From assembly GCA_017643585.1 (NCBI GenBank), contig JAEPND010000008.1, positions 62,001 through 126,000 on the forward strand: 64,000 bases of DNA, written 5' to 3'. The position numbers and the translations under genes were made by a program. Of this stretch, positions 37,278 through 45,177 are shown one piece after another (position 1 is the first letter of the stretch; each line of letters begins with the position of its first letter). The stretch comes from Maricaulis sp. Lineage in GTDB: Bacteria > Pseudomonadota > Alphaproteobacteria > Caulobacterales > Maricaulaceae. The notes under the pieces were generated by a model. The model saw only the letters and a list, made by a program, of their open reading frames with translations, made no database searches and had not been told where the DNA came from.

Positions 37278-37311
37278 CCGAACTCGGTTTGGGCTAAACC
37301 GAATTCGGTTT
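37278..37311. promoter_or_regulatory. Tandem palindromic operator-like sites upstream of the HEAT gene
   Basis: CCGAACTCGGTTT (37278-37290) and CCGAATTCGGTTT (37299-37311) differ at one base and start exactly 21 bases apart, two turns of the helix. The second copy sits within the perfect 16-base palindrome AAACCGAATTCGGTTT (37296-37311). This is what a dimeric regulator binding side by side would need. It lies about 220 bases before the only plus-strand gene of the island. No regulator gene is present in the island. Confidence 0.5.
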
Positions 37312-37530
37312 CAAACGGGTTGTCGCGTTCGTCCGCTCGCAATGATCGCGGAGTTGGAGTCAGGCGAAAGCGGACCGGTCTTCAAAAGCACGAACTTCCG
37401 GTCGGAGCCCACTCGACCTATTGCCGTCACAAAGTTTACTTTCTCTAGGATGCGTGTCTGGCTGCGTGCAACTGAGCGCCGCTCGCTGCAGCGCATTGAT
37501 CCGCTGGGGCGGATCACGGGAGACTAGTTG

Positions 37531-39300
37531 ATGCTTGAGAGTTTATCCGCGCTTGTTTTTGCGGCCGCGATTTCTTCTTTGACAGCGCAAGATTCTGATC
37601 AATATCAATTTGACCGCGAAGTTCTGGAATGCGTGAGCGTTGAAGATTGCACTCCGTACCTAATGCGGCGTCGAGGCGTGCGGCACACCGATGATCTGAT
37701 TGAGCATCTTGTGTCGGTTTATTCACAAGCCGGGGCTGATGGACGCGTTGCGGTCATCGAGGCAATCGGTCGAGCGGAGCGGTTTGAAGCTCGTCCTGGC
37801 GTGCAAGTCGCTATGCATCTGCCCGGTTATACTGAAGCGGACCAAGGCCGAATTCTGGCGCTTGTCAGCGAGGATCTGTTCTCAGACGCAACGGTGCTGT
37901 TGGGGCATGTGGGTGAGCGGCTGGCGCTCTTGGAGCTGATGGAAGCTCAGGATGGGCAATACAATCGCGCGAGCTTTGTGGACGCGGTCAGCGTCGCTGG
38001 CGACCGCGCAATTCCTGTTTTTCTTCCGTACATGTCCTCACTTATCCGGGAGGATCGGGAAGAAGACGCCTGGACACTGGCCAACGGATTGCGAACGTTC
38101 CGGTCGTCAGACGCTTACTCGCAGTTTCGTGTCCCCATCACGAGCGCTTCTATTCAGATGTTGTTTGAATTAGCTGCGTCCACGGCTACCGCGGACGAAG
38201 AACGGCTTGCGGCAATGATCCTCCTTCAGCGTGGTGGCGACGCAATTCGCACCGTCGAGGAAGGGCTTCTCGAGATGGCTCGAGGGGAGCATGAGCGCCT
38301 CGCGCCGCTCGCTCTAAGCGCGCTCATGGAGATTCGGAACCATGAGATCGTGCCTGACCTGATCGCCCAATGTCAGTCACACGGTTTAGGCGATGAGCGA
38401 TATTTCGATCTCTATGGTCCGTGTCAGTTCGACTACTTTCAATTCCTTGGGCCAAATGCCATTCCGGCCGGCCCGCGTATGCTGGATCTATTGAATTCGG
38501 AGCACCTTGAGTTTCGGCTGGAGGTTATCAAGACGCTCGCCGCCATAGGATACCGCCCGGCGGTGCCGCGCCTTCGCGAGCTATTGCGCTCCGAGTATTG
38601 GTCGGAGGTCATTGAGGCCGCGAATGCACTTCGGTCGCTGGACGATCGCGGTTATGCATCCATAATCGAAGAGGTCGCGTCCACCCATTGGCTTCCGTTC
38701 GCTCGTGAGGAGCTTGAATTGGTGATGAGTGGTTGGCTCACTGAGGCGGTTGAGGATGAAGACGCCGATGATCGCCTCTGGCGTTTTCCGGAAGCCGAAG
38801 CTTGCGCGAGCGGTCGGTGGGCTTGGCAAGGCGCCGTGATCGATGAGCCTGGCTCAGACGCGATCATGACGGACCCAGCCGAAAACGATTTCGGTCGTCG
38901 CATGGTTCTAGACCTCGGTGCGTTTCAATTGATCGGAACGGACCGGGGCGAATGGAGCGGTGAGTTGTACATTCAGTCAGGCGAAGGTGATCCGGTTCGT
39001 CTTGTCGAGGACAATGTTCTCAGCATGCAGCGAGTAGAAGGCGGGGCGATTGTTGCAACTGGCCTCAACCACATGATGCCGGGCCGTGGCAACATCTACC
39101 TTGTGACCGAGACCAACGATGGCTGGCATCTCAGTCATCTTACGGAGGCAACGGGGCCGAGCTACGGCGGATTGGTGCGAGTCTCTGATGGGGTGTTTGC
39201 GGCGTTCGAGCTGCGGCCGCAGCCTGGGAGCGAGCAATTCGTGTCTGTGTTCCACTTAAGCCGCGGGATGTTGGGCGTGGCGTCTTGTGTTTCCGATTGA
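37531..39300 (+). CDS. Exported HEAT-like repeat protein, island cargo
   Basis: 589 residues from the ATG at 37531 (a TTG directly before it is also possible). GGGAG is nine bases upstream. The signal peptide MLESLSALVFAAAISSLTAQ is followed by alpha-helical repeats spaced 30-40 residues: ADGRVAVIEAIGRAERFEARPG, RNHEIVPDLIAQCQ, LEFRLEVIKTLAAIGYRPAVPRLRELL and SEVIEAANALRSLDDRGYASIIEEV; these resemble HEAT/PBS-lyase repeats. The last 190 residues (from DEPGSDAIMTDPAENDFGRRMV) look beta-rich, probably a separate domain. The cysteine near the start (VLECVSVEDCTPYL) and the late GVASCVSD could form disulphides. The role is unknown. It is the only intact gene of the island. Confidence 0.82.
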   Translation: MLESLSALVFAAAISSLTAQDSDQYQFDREVLECVSVEDCTPYLMRRRGVRHTDDLIEHLVSVYSQAGADGRVAVIEAIGRAERFEARPGVQVAMHLPGYTEADQGRILALVSEDLFSDATVLLGHVGERLALLELMEAQDGQYNRASFVDAVSVAGDRAIPVFLPYMSSLIREDREEDAWTLANGLRTFRSSDAYSQFRVPITSASIQMLFELAASTATADEERLAAMILLQRGGDAIRTVEEGLLEMARGEHERLAPLALSALMEIRNHEIVPDLIAQCQSHGLGDERYFDLYGPCQFDYFQFLGPNAIPAGPRMLDLLNSEHLEFRLEVIKTLAAIGYRPAVPRLRELLRSEYWSEVIEAANALRSLDDRGYASIIEEVASTHWLPFAREELELVMSGWLTEAVEDEDADDRLWRFPEAEACASGRWAWQGAVIDEPGSDAIMTDPAENDFGRRMVLDLGAFQLIGTDRGEWSGELYIQSGEGDPVRLVEDNVLSMQRVEGGAIVATGLNHMMPGRGNIYLVTETNDGWHLSHLTEATGPSYGGLVRVSDGVFAAFELRPQPGSEQFVSVFHLSRGMLGVASCVSD

Positions 39301-39396
39301 GGCCGAATGGCGTTGTCTAGCGCCGGAATCTTGATGGCTTGATCTCATTTGAGCTGTAGATGCATAGACGCGGTGGTGTTCACCTGCCGACTGCAG

Positions 39397-40350
39397 TCAA
39401 TCCATATCTGCTGGAGGCGCATATTCCACCGCTTCAGCTAGGTATTTCCGGATCGTGTCATCGCTGACAGCGATCCCCAGCGTCTGTAAGTCTGTCAGAA
39501 TTGCGCTTGCTGTGGTGGTTCGCCCGGCGTGTGGATTGTGCTCGTAACAAGCCATCGCCATGCCAAGCACAATCTTCAAGAGCGTCGACCGTTCGCGGGC
39601 GCCGAGCGGCTTTTCAGAAGATGCCGCAGGCTTTGCGGCGTTCTTCGCTTCAAGTTCCGCCAATTCGGATTTGAGCCTCGCCAGCTCGGACGACTGATTG
39701 TCGAATAGCGTTTTCCAGTCTGCGACTTGGCTGCCGTGATTTGTGACGGCTTCTTCTAACGCGATGGGAACATCGATCCTGTTGCGCTTTGCCCACGCGA
39801 GAAAGAAGCCAGGCAAATTCTCAGGCGCCAGTTGGTTCATCTTCAACGCCCGGGTTGCCAACAAGCGTATGTCGGCAAATTTCTTCGCGGCTTGAGATGG
39901 AGGCGAAACTCGCTTCAGCTTTGTCGAATTAAACTCAGTCGGGTTGCGTTCGAGTATGAGGGCGACGGCTTCGTCCAGTGTCCAATATGCGGCTTTCTAG
40001 TAAAAGTCGTACACGGCCTCGTTTGCCAACGCAGCGGGGCGATTATGCCAGTGTTTCGCCTCGTTAAGCTCGGCCTGCTTTCTCTTGCGTGCCGGTTCCT
40101 CGTCGACGAATGCCCTCCATCTGCTTTGCAGATCGTCTTCGTCTAATGACGACAATTCCTCGTAGAACGCTTTTGCCTCGACATAATCGGCAGATAGGCG
40201 ATCTTCTTCGTTGGAAGTGAATATGCCTTCCGGCCTGTAGCGATAGTTCCCGATTACACAAAACTTGGGGTACTTCTCTCCGAAGATATCCCACATCTTG
40301 CTGATCCGGATTTGCTCTGGAGTTAGCCGCGTGCCTGCCCGGTTGGTCAT
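39397..40350 (-). pseudogene. Hypothetical island protein gene interrupted by an in-frame TAG
   Basis: Two open frames (40350-39997, 117 codons; 39864-39397) are in the same reading frame, separated only by a TAG at 39999-39997 and 44 open codons after it. Read through, it would be one 317-residue protein: MTNRAGTRLTPEQIRISKMWD ... EAVYDFY-stop-KAAYWTLDEAVALILERNP ... ERSTLLKIVLGMAMACYEHNPHAGRTTTASAILTDLQTLGIAVSDDTIRKYLAEAVEYAPP. The AYWTLDEAVAL section and the RER.TLLK...GMA...Y motif with a helix-turn-helix-like end resemble hypothetical proteins I recall from alphaproteobacterial islands, which supports one original gene. Its ATG overlaps the integrase stop (ATGA). The true final stop is TGA. 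Confidence 0.72.
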
Positions 40351-41570
40351 TTTTTTTCTCGATCGATTTTGTCTTGGCCGTCTTCACTCGTGCGCATTTT
40401 TTCAGCCTCCGCAGCCCACCACTCAGCCATTCTTACGCGCTCATCCCAGTAAGCTGAACGATGATAGGCTCGCCTGACTTCATCTGCGCCCACATGGCCG
40501 AGTTCCGCTTCGATTGCGTCCGGGTGCCATTTGCCGCTTTCATTGAGCAGGCTGGAGGCCGTCGCTCGGAACCCGTGCGAGGTCGCTTCGCCCTTACCGA
40601 AACCAAGGCGGCGTAGGGCCATGTTCATGGTGTTCTCGCTCATTGAGCGGTGAAAGCTGCTTGTTGACGGGAACACAAGATTGCCTGTACCGTTGAGCTT
40701 CTTCAGTTCTCTCAGGATGTCGATGGCGGCACTGGAAAGTGGCTTGCGATGCTCGCGCCGCATTTTCGTTCGTTCTGCCGGGATGACCTAGGTCTTCGCG
40801 TCGAGGTCGAATTCGGCCCAATTGGCGCCACGCAATTCGCCGGGGCGTGGGTAGAGGAGCGCCATGAGCTGCAGGGCAGATCGCGTTTCGAATGCCCCTT
40901 CGTATCGCCAGATGGCGCTGAATAGCGATGCCGCCTTTGTTCGATCGGTCGCGGCGGCGCGGTGAGTGACGCTGGGGGTGGTCAGCGCGCCCTTGATGCT
41001 TTGCGTCGGATCATGCGTCGCTTTCGCCGAGGCGATAGCAAATCGTATCACCTGGCCGATCACTGAACGGAGACGTTGAGCCGTTTCGAGCTTGCCTGCT
41101 GTTTCCATTCTTCGCAGTGGGATGAGAACGTCGGTGGCGGAAATCTCTGAAACAGGCATTTTGCCCAGATCCTTGTTCGCCAGATCGATCATCCAGCGGA
41201 TCTTTTTCATCGTGGGTGCAGCACGGCCTTCGCGTTCGACCTTCTCGATATAGGCGCTCGCCAGTGCGCTGAATGTGTTGTCACGGCTCGCACGTTGGGC
41301 CTGCTTTTCAGCTTTTCCATGTGCCGAAGGATCGATTCCCGTTGCCAGAAGCGTTTTGGCCTCGTCGCGTCTTTGTCGGGCCAGCGCCAATGAAACCGCC
41401 GGGTAGGCTCCGAAGGCGAGCGTTTTTTGCTTTTTGTCAAAGCGATACGCTAGTCGCCAGAGTTTCCCGCCGCTGGGGGATATGAGCAGGTGAAGCCCGC
41501 CGCCATCGCTCCGCTTGTACGGTTTGTCAGCGGGTTTGAGCGACCGGATTTTGATGTCGGTTAGAGGCAT
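40347..41570 (-). pseudogene. int: P4-type tyrosine integrase interrupted by a single in-frame TAG
   Basis: The N-terminal part (41570-40791, 260 codons: MPLTDIKIRSLKPADKPYKRSDGGGLHLLISPSGGKLWRLAYRFDKKQKTLAFGAYP...) is the arm-binding and core-binding region plus the first catalytic Arg (PRPGELRGANWAEFDLDAKT). After TAG at 40790-40788 the frame continues without shift: VIPAERTKMRREHRKPLS, then the HGFRATASSLLNE box, LGHVGADEVRRAYHRSAYWDERVRMAEWWA with the tyrosine, ending in TGA at 40347. Relatives read W-x-IPA-R-KM at this point, so TAG very probably replaced TGG. Everything else, including the catalytic R, H-x-x-R and Y, is intact (407 codons). It is adjacent to its target tRNA-Leu. Confidence 0.88.
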
Positions 41571-41598
41571 CGTGCGTCGGCTTGCTGCAGCGGTTTAG

Positions 41599-41633
41599 TT
41601 GGTAAAAGTACCAACAAAAGTACCAACAAATTT
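41599..41633. repeat. Right arm-type repeats of the island
   Basis: TTGGTA (41599-41604, inverted), TACCAACAA (41609-41617) and TACCAACAAATTT (41621-41633) lie between the integrase start and tRNA-Leu. The last is identical to 37110-37122 at the other end. The 12-base spacing of the two direct copies is regular. They are a candidate set of integrase arm sites. Confidence 0.6.
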
Positions 41634-41750
41634 GCTGGATGCAAGGCGACGTCGTCGGATCGTCTCGGACGATGATTTTCCGTAACCATTGATAAATAAA
41701 TGGTTTTTGCGTCCATATTGGACGCTGTCGGACCTAGTAAAATAGGAGAA

Positions 41751-41837
41751 TGGTGCCCAGGAGAGGACTCGAACCTCCACGTCCATACGGACACTAGCAC
41801 CTGAAGCTAGCGCGTCTACCAATTCCGCCACCTGGGC
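41751..41837 (-). tRNA. tRNA-Leu (anticodon CAG), island integration target
   Basis: 87 bases on the minus strand. The acceptor GCCCAGG/CCTGGGC, the D-arm TGGCGGAATTGGTAGACGC (class II), the anticodon stem CTAGC/GCTAG with loop TTCAGGT (anticodon CAG), the long variable arm TGTCCGTATGGACG and the T-arm GAGGTTCGAGTCCTC are all intact, with CCA encoded. It reads CUG, the main Leu codon in this high-GC genome. The island's right att is the tRNA's 3' 24 bases, and the gene remains complete. Confidence 0.96.
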
Positions 41838-42207
41838 AGGTGTCAGGAGCGCGGTAGGTAAAGAAGCGGGCGGCGCGTGTCAACGCCTGTATGTGTCTTC
41901 GCCGGGGAGTTTTGCAGCGCGTACTTCATGGTCGATGCCGCAGGGCGGTGCGACAGGGCCTGTCCGGGTGTTCGGTGGTGCAGACAAGGGCCCGGTGCTG
42001 ACCCCGACCGCGCGCTCGCGCAGGCAGGTCCGCGGCCTGTGGCGCGCGCCGCCAATCCGATGTCCGCGAGGCCGGGCGGGGACGCAAATCGGGTGTGAGC
42101 TGAAGAATAGTGTGTCCGGGACCGCGCCGGAGCGCATCAACGCATGGACATCCGGGGTATTTTTTGGTCTACCCGGAGCCATACTACTCTTTAATGAGGA
42201 TTCCCTC
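41838..42207. other. 370-base region between tRNA-Leu and the NDUFA9-like gene
   Basis: GC-rich with no separate gene that I can support. The downstream frame is open back to 41893, but that extension is Arg/Pro/Gly-rich and lacks any family resemblance. The promoters of the minus-strand tRNA and the plus-strand gene must be here. Confidence 0.5.
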
Positions 42208-43173
42208 ATGCTTCGCGATGAAATGATCACTGTTTTTGGCGGGTCCGGCTTCCTCGGTCGCCATGTTGTCCGGGCGCTTGCCAAGGCGGGTTACCGCGTG
42301 CGTGTCGCGACACGCCGGCCTCATCTGGCCCAGGACCTGCGGGTGATGGGTGTTGTTGGCCAGGTTCAGCTGGTCCAGGCCAATATCCGGGTTCCCAGTT
42401 CGGTCGAGCGTGCCGTTGACGGTGCCAGCGGTGTCATCAACCTGGTAGGCGTGTTGGCCGAAAGCGGTCGCCAGTCCTTTTCCGGCCTGCATGCCATTGG
42501 TGCCAAGACGATCGCGGAAGCGAGCGCCGCTGCGGGCATCGACAAGCTGATCCAGGTGTCAGCGATCGGAGCCAGTGCGGAGAGCGAGTCCAAGTATGCG
42601 CGCTCCAAGGCCGAAGGCGAAGCCAGCGTGCTCGCTGCGGTGCCAAGTGCGACGATCCTGCGCCCGTCCATCATTTTCGGGACCGATGACGGCTTCTTCA
42701 ACATGTTCGGATCCATCGCCCGCTTTGCGCCGGCCCTGCCGCTGTTCGGCGGTGGTCATTCGCGCTTCCAGCCGGTCTTCGCCGGCGATGTGGCATCTGC
42801 GGTGCTGGCAGCCTATAAGCGCGATGATGCGCGTGGCGAGACCTATGAGCTCGGCGGCCCGGCGACGTATTCCTACAAGGAGCTGATGGAGTTCACGCTC
42901 AAGGAAACCGCGCGTCCGCGTTTCCTGATCCCGCTGCCCTTTGCGATTGGCAAGGTCGTCGCACTTATGTCCGAAATCGCCGCCATCCTGCCCTTCGTTC
43001 CCAGCCTGCTCACCCAGGACCAGCTGACCCAGCTGCGCTCTGACAATGTCGTTGCCGAAGGCGCCAAGTCGCTCGCCGATCTCGACATCGAGCCTGAAAC
43101 GATGGAGGCCATCGTGCCGGGTTATCTGGCGCGGTATCGCCGCTATGGCCAGTTCCACGAGAGTTCCGTCTGA
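42208..43173 (+). CDS. NDUFA9-like complex I-associated NAD(P)-binding protein
   Basis: 321 residues from the ATG at 42208 (GAGGA eight bases upstream). It is an extended/atypical SDR: Rossmann motif ITVFGGSGFLGRHVVRALAKAGYRVRVATRR, GASGVINLVGVLAE, YARSKAEGEASV in place of the usual YxxxK (here Y-x3-K) and RPSIIFGTDDGFFNMF. This is the family annotated complex I NDUFA9 subunit family protein in alphaproteobacteria, where it binds NADPH and associates with respiratory complex I. It may instead be a coenzyme Q or lipid-related enzyme. A strong terminator follows. Confidence 0.88.
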   Translation: MLRDEMITVFGGSGFLGRHVVRALAKAGYRVRVATRRPHLAQDLRVMGVVGQVQLVQANIRVPSSVERAVDGASGVINLVGVLAESGRQSFSGLHAIGAKTIAEASAAAGIDKLIQVSAIGASAESESKYARSKAEGEASVLAAVPSATILRPSIIFGTDDGFFNMFGSIARFAPALPLFGGGHSRFQPVFAGDVASAVLAAYKRDDARGETYELGGPATYSYKELMEFTLKETARPRFLIPLPFAIGKVVALMSEIAAILPFVPSLLTQDQLTQLRSDNVVAEGAKSLADLDIEPETMEAIVPGYLARYRRYGQFHESSV

Positions 43174-43195
43174 TCTCACAGTTCAGACTGATAGC

Positions 43196-43226
43196 AAAAA
43201 GGCGACGGGTGACCGTCGCCTTTTTT
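43196..43226. terminator. Bidirectional terminator between convergent genes
   Basis: GGCGACGG (43201-43208) and CCGTCGCC (43213-43220) with a GTGA loop, preceded by AAAAA and followed by TTTTTT. It serves the NDUFA9-like gene (plus) and uppP (minus). Confidence 0.92.
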
Positions 43227-43244
43227 GTTTCCGGTGCAAGCGTT

Positions 43245-44045
43245 CTAGGTCGCGAAGATCAGCAGGGCGCCGCCCAGTGCAAATCGGTAGATGACGAACG
43301 GCATAAAGCCGACTCGGTCGACGAGTTTCATCAACACCGCAATAGCGCCAAGGGCTGAAACAAAGGACAGGGCGGCGACCAGAAGTCCGGCGCCCAGGCC
43401 GGCAGCGGGGTTCGCCTCACCGGCCAGCTGGATGACCGAGATCAGGGCGAAGGCGGCAATCACTGGAACCGACATCAGCATGGAAAACCGCGCGCTCTCG
43501 GTACGGGTCAGGCCCAGGGCACGGGCAGCCGTCATGGTCACGCCGGATCGAGAGGCACCCGGGATCAGGGCGAACATCTGGGCGATGCCGATCAGGGTCG
43601 CATCCTTGAAGCTCATCTCCTCGGTGGTCTTCATCTGTGGCGCATAGCGGTCTGCAGCCCACAGGGGCAGGGCAAAGACCAGGGTGGAGATGGCAATCAC
43701 CATCGGCGAGCGCAGCGCATCGACCAGGTCGAAGACGAAGAGCGCGCCGCCCAGCAGGATTACCGGCGGCAGCGAAGCCGCGACCAGCAGGGCAAGGCGC
43801 CCGCCGGGCGTAATCCGGCCTTGCAGCAGCGCCAGCTTGCCCTTGGCGACCGATCCGATATCGCGCCAGAAATAAACAAGCACAGCCAGCAGCGAGCCGG
43901 CATGGGCCATGACATCGATCAGCGGTCCCTGGTCTTCGGCTCCGAGCACCTCCGGTACCAGGATCAGGTGCGCAGAGGAGCTGATCGGCAGGAACTCGGT
44001 AATGCCCTGGACAAGGGCCAGGATGACAAAATGGATGAGGGTCAT
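43245..44045 (-). CDS. uppP: Undecaprenyl-diphosphate phosphatase
   Basis: 266 residues, a membrane protein with about eight helices. The two active-site signatures are EFLPISSSAHL (residues about 17-27) and PGASRSGVTMT (about 160-170). It recycles undecaprenyl diphosphate for peptidoglycan and O-antigen synthesis and is a bacitracin resistance determinant (BacA). It is a single gene. Confidence 0.96.
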   Translation of the reverse strand: MTLIHFVILALVQGITEFLPISSSAHLILVPEVLGAEDQGPLIDVMAHAGSLLAVLVYFWRDIGSVAKGKLALLQGRITPGGRLALLVAASLPPVILLGGALFVFDLVDALRSPMVIAISTLVFALPLWAADRYAPQMKTTEEMSFKDATLIGIAQMFALIPGASRSGVTMTAARALGLTRTESARFSMLMSVPVIAAFALISVIQLAGEANPAAGLGAGLLVAALSFVSALGAIAVLMKLVDRVGFMPFVIYRFALGGALLIFAT

Positions 44046-44171
44046 GGCTCAACTCACAGGCATGTTGGCTCAGATTCTGTTCTATTTTGTCGAGGAAGAC
44101 CAGCCCGCATGACCGCTCGTGCATTGACGCAACTTGGCGGGCAGACCTAAATCGGTTGTCAGGAGATCTGA

Positions 44172-45146
44172 ATGCCCCACGATCATTCACATGCGGCTGG
44201 CCCCGGCCGTGTCACCCCCGAGGAAGCCAAGCGTATTACCGGTGCGGCCACCTGGGCGTCGCTGGCGGTCGCCGCGGTGCTGGTGGTGTCCAAGGCTGTT
44301 GTCTGGTGGATGTCGGGATCGGTGGCGTTGCTGGCCTCGATGGCCGACAGCATGCTCGACCTCACAGCCTCGCTGACGGTGTTTTTCGCCGTGCGCTATG
44401 CCGCCGAGCCGGCGGACAAGGAGCACCGCTTTGGTCACGGCAAGGCGGAGGCCTTTGCCAGCATTCTCCAGGCCATGCTGGTGGCCGTGTCTGCCGCCTT
44501 GCTGGTGCGGGAGGGCATTGAGCACACCTTGCGGCCAGTTGAGCTCCAGGCCAGCGGCTGGGCGCTAGGTGTCATGGTGCTTTCCATCGTTCTGACCCTG
44601 GCGCTGTTGATGGTGCAGTCACGCGCGATCGACGAGACCGGATCGGTCGCGATCGAAGGCGACCGGGCGCACTACCTCTCGGACCTGGCAGCCAATCTGG
44701 CTGTGATCATCGGTATTGGCGGATCGATGCTGGGCTTTGCCCGGCTGGACGGGATTGCCGCCCTGGCGGTCGCGGCCTGGCTTGGCTGGACAGCCTGGGA
44801 AGTCGCCAAGCGCGCGCTTGACCAGTTGATGGACCGGGAGCTGCCCGACGAGGAGCGGGCGCGCATCCATGATCTCGCCGTGGGCCAGGATCCGCGCATT
44901 ATCGATGTGCATGACCTTCGGACCCGGGCGTCCGGTCCGCTGGTCCATATCCAGTTTCACCTGGCGCTGCCGCCGGAGATGACGCTGGAAGACGCGCATG
45001 AAGTCATGGTGGAGTGCGAGAAGCGGGTGTTGGGTGTGTATCCAGCCGCCGATATCCTTATCCATGCCGATCCGCACGGCGCAGCTGAGCCGCATGGCGG
45101 GCCGTTTTTCCAGGGTGATGCAGAGGCCACTGACAATGACGCATAA
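44172..45146 (+). CDS. Cation diffusion facilitator (FieF/ZitB-like metal efflux)
   Basis: 324 residues with about six membrane helices. The metal site DXXXD-type SMADSMLDLTAS (helix II) and HYLSDLAANLAV (helix V), and the family signature HRFGHGKAEAFASI, are present. The C-terminal cytoplasmic domain is ferredoxin-like (IHDLAVGQDPRIIDVHDLRTRASGPLVHIQFHLALPPEMTLEDAHEVMVECEKRV). Histidine-rich ends (MPHDHSHAAG and HADPHGAAEPHGG) suggest Zn/Fe binding. The exact metal is not deducible. Confidence 0.92.
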   Translation: MPHDHSHAAGPGRVTPEEAKRITGAATWASLAVAAVLVVSKAVVWWMSGSVALLASMADSMLDLTASLTVFFAVRYAAEPADKEHRFGHGKAEAFASILQAMLVAVSAALLVREGIEHTLRPVELQASGWALGVMVLSIVLTLALLMVQSRAIDETGSVAIEGDRAHYLSDLAANLAVIIGIGGSMLGFARLDGIAALAVAAWLGWTAWEVAKRALDQLMDRELPDEERARIHDLAVGQDPRIIDVHDLRTRASGPLVHIQFHLALPPEMTLEDAHEVMVECEKRVLGVYPAADILIHADPHGAAEPHGGPFFQGDAEATDNDA

Positions 45147-45177
45147 TTTTGCCGTCAAACGAGGTTAGACCCCCATC

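Larger units (their letters stand above)
37021..41773. mobile_element. Small genomic island integrated at tRNA-Leu(CAG)
   Basis: About 4.7 kb bounded by the intact tRNA-Leu gene (right) and a degraded copy of its 3' end (left, 37021-37043). A P4-type tyrosine integrase gene lies directly inside the tRNA end, pointing away from the tRNA 3' end, the standard arrangement. Contents: an exported HEAT-like protein (37531-39300), an interrupted hypothetical gene (39397-40350) and the interrupted integrase (40347-41570). A 13-base sequence, TACCAACAAATTT, occurs near both ends. Base composition and codon use inside are visibly less G+C-rich than outside. With the integrase broken, the island is probably no longer able to excise on its own. 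Confidence 0.82.

Noticed and set aside
37044-41749. A suppressor tRNA (CUA anticodon) in the island that would read the two TAGs
   Set aside because: No tRNA-like fold was found inside the island, and host genes in this window use TAG as a genuine stop.
41893-42207. A 105-codon N-terminal extension of the NDUFA9-like gene
   Set aside because: The extension is Arg/Pro/Gly-rich without family resemblance, while the ATG at 42208 has a good Shine-Dalgarno and a normal family start.
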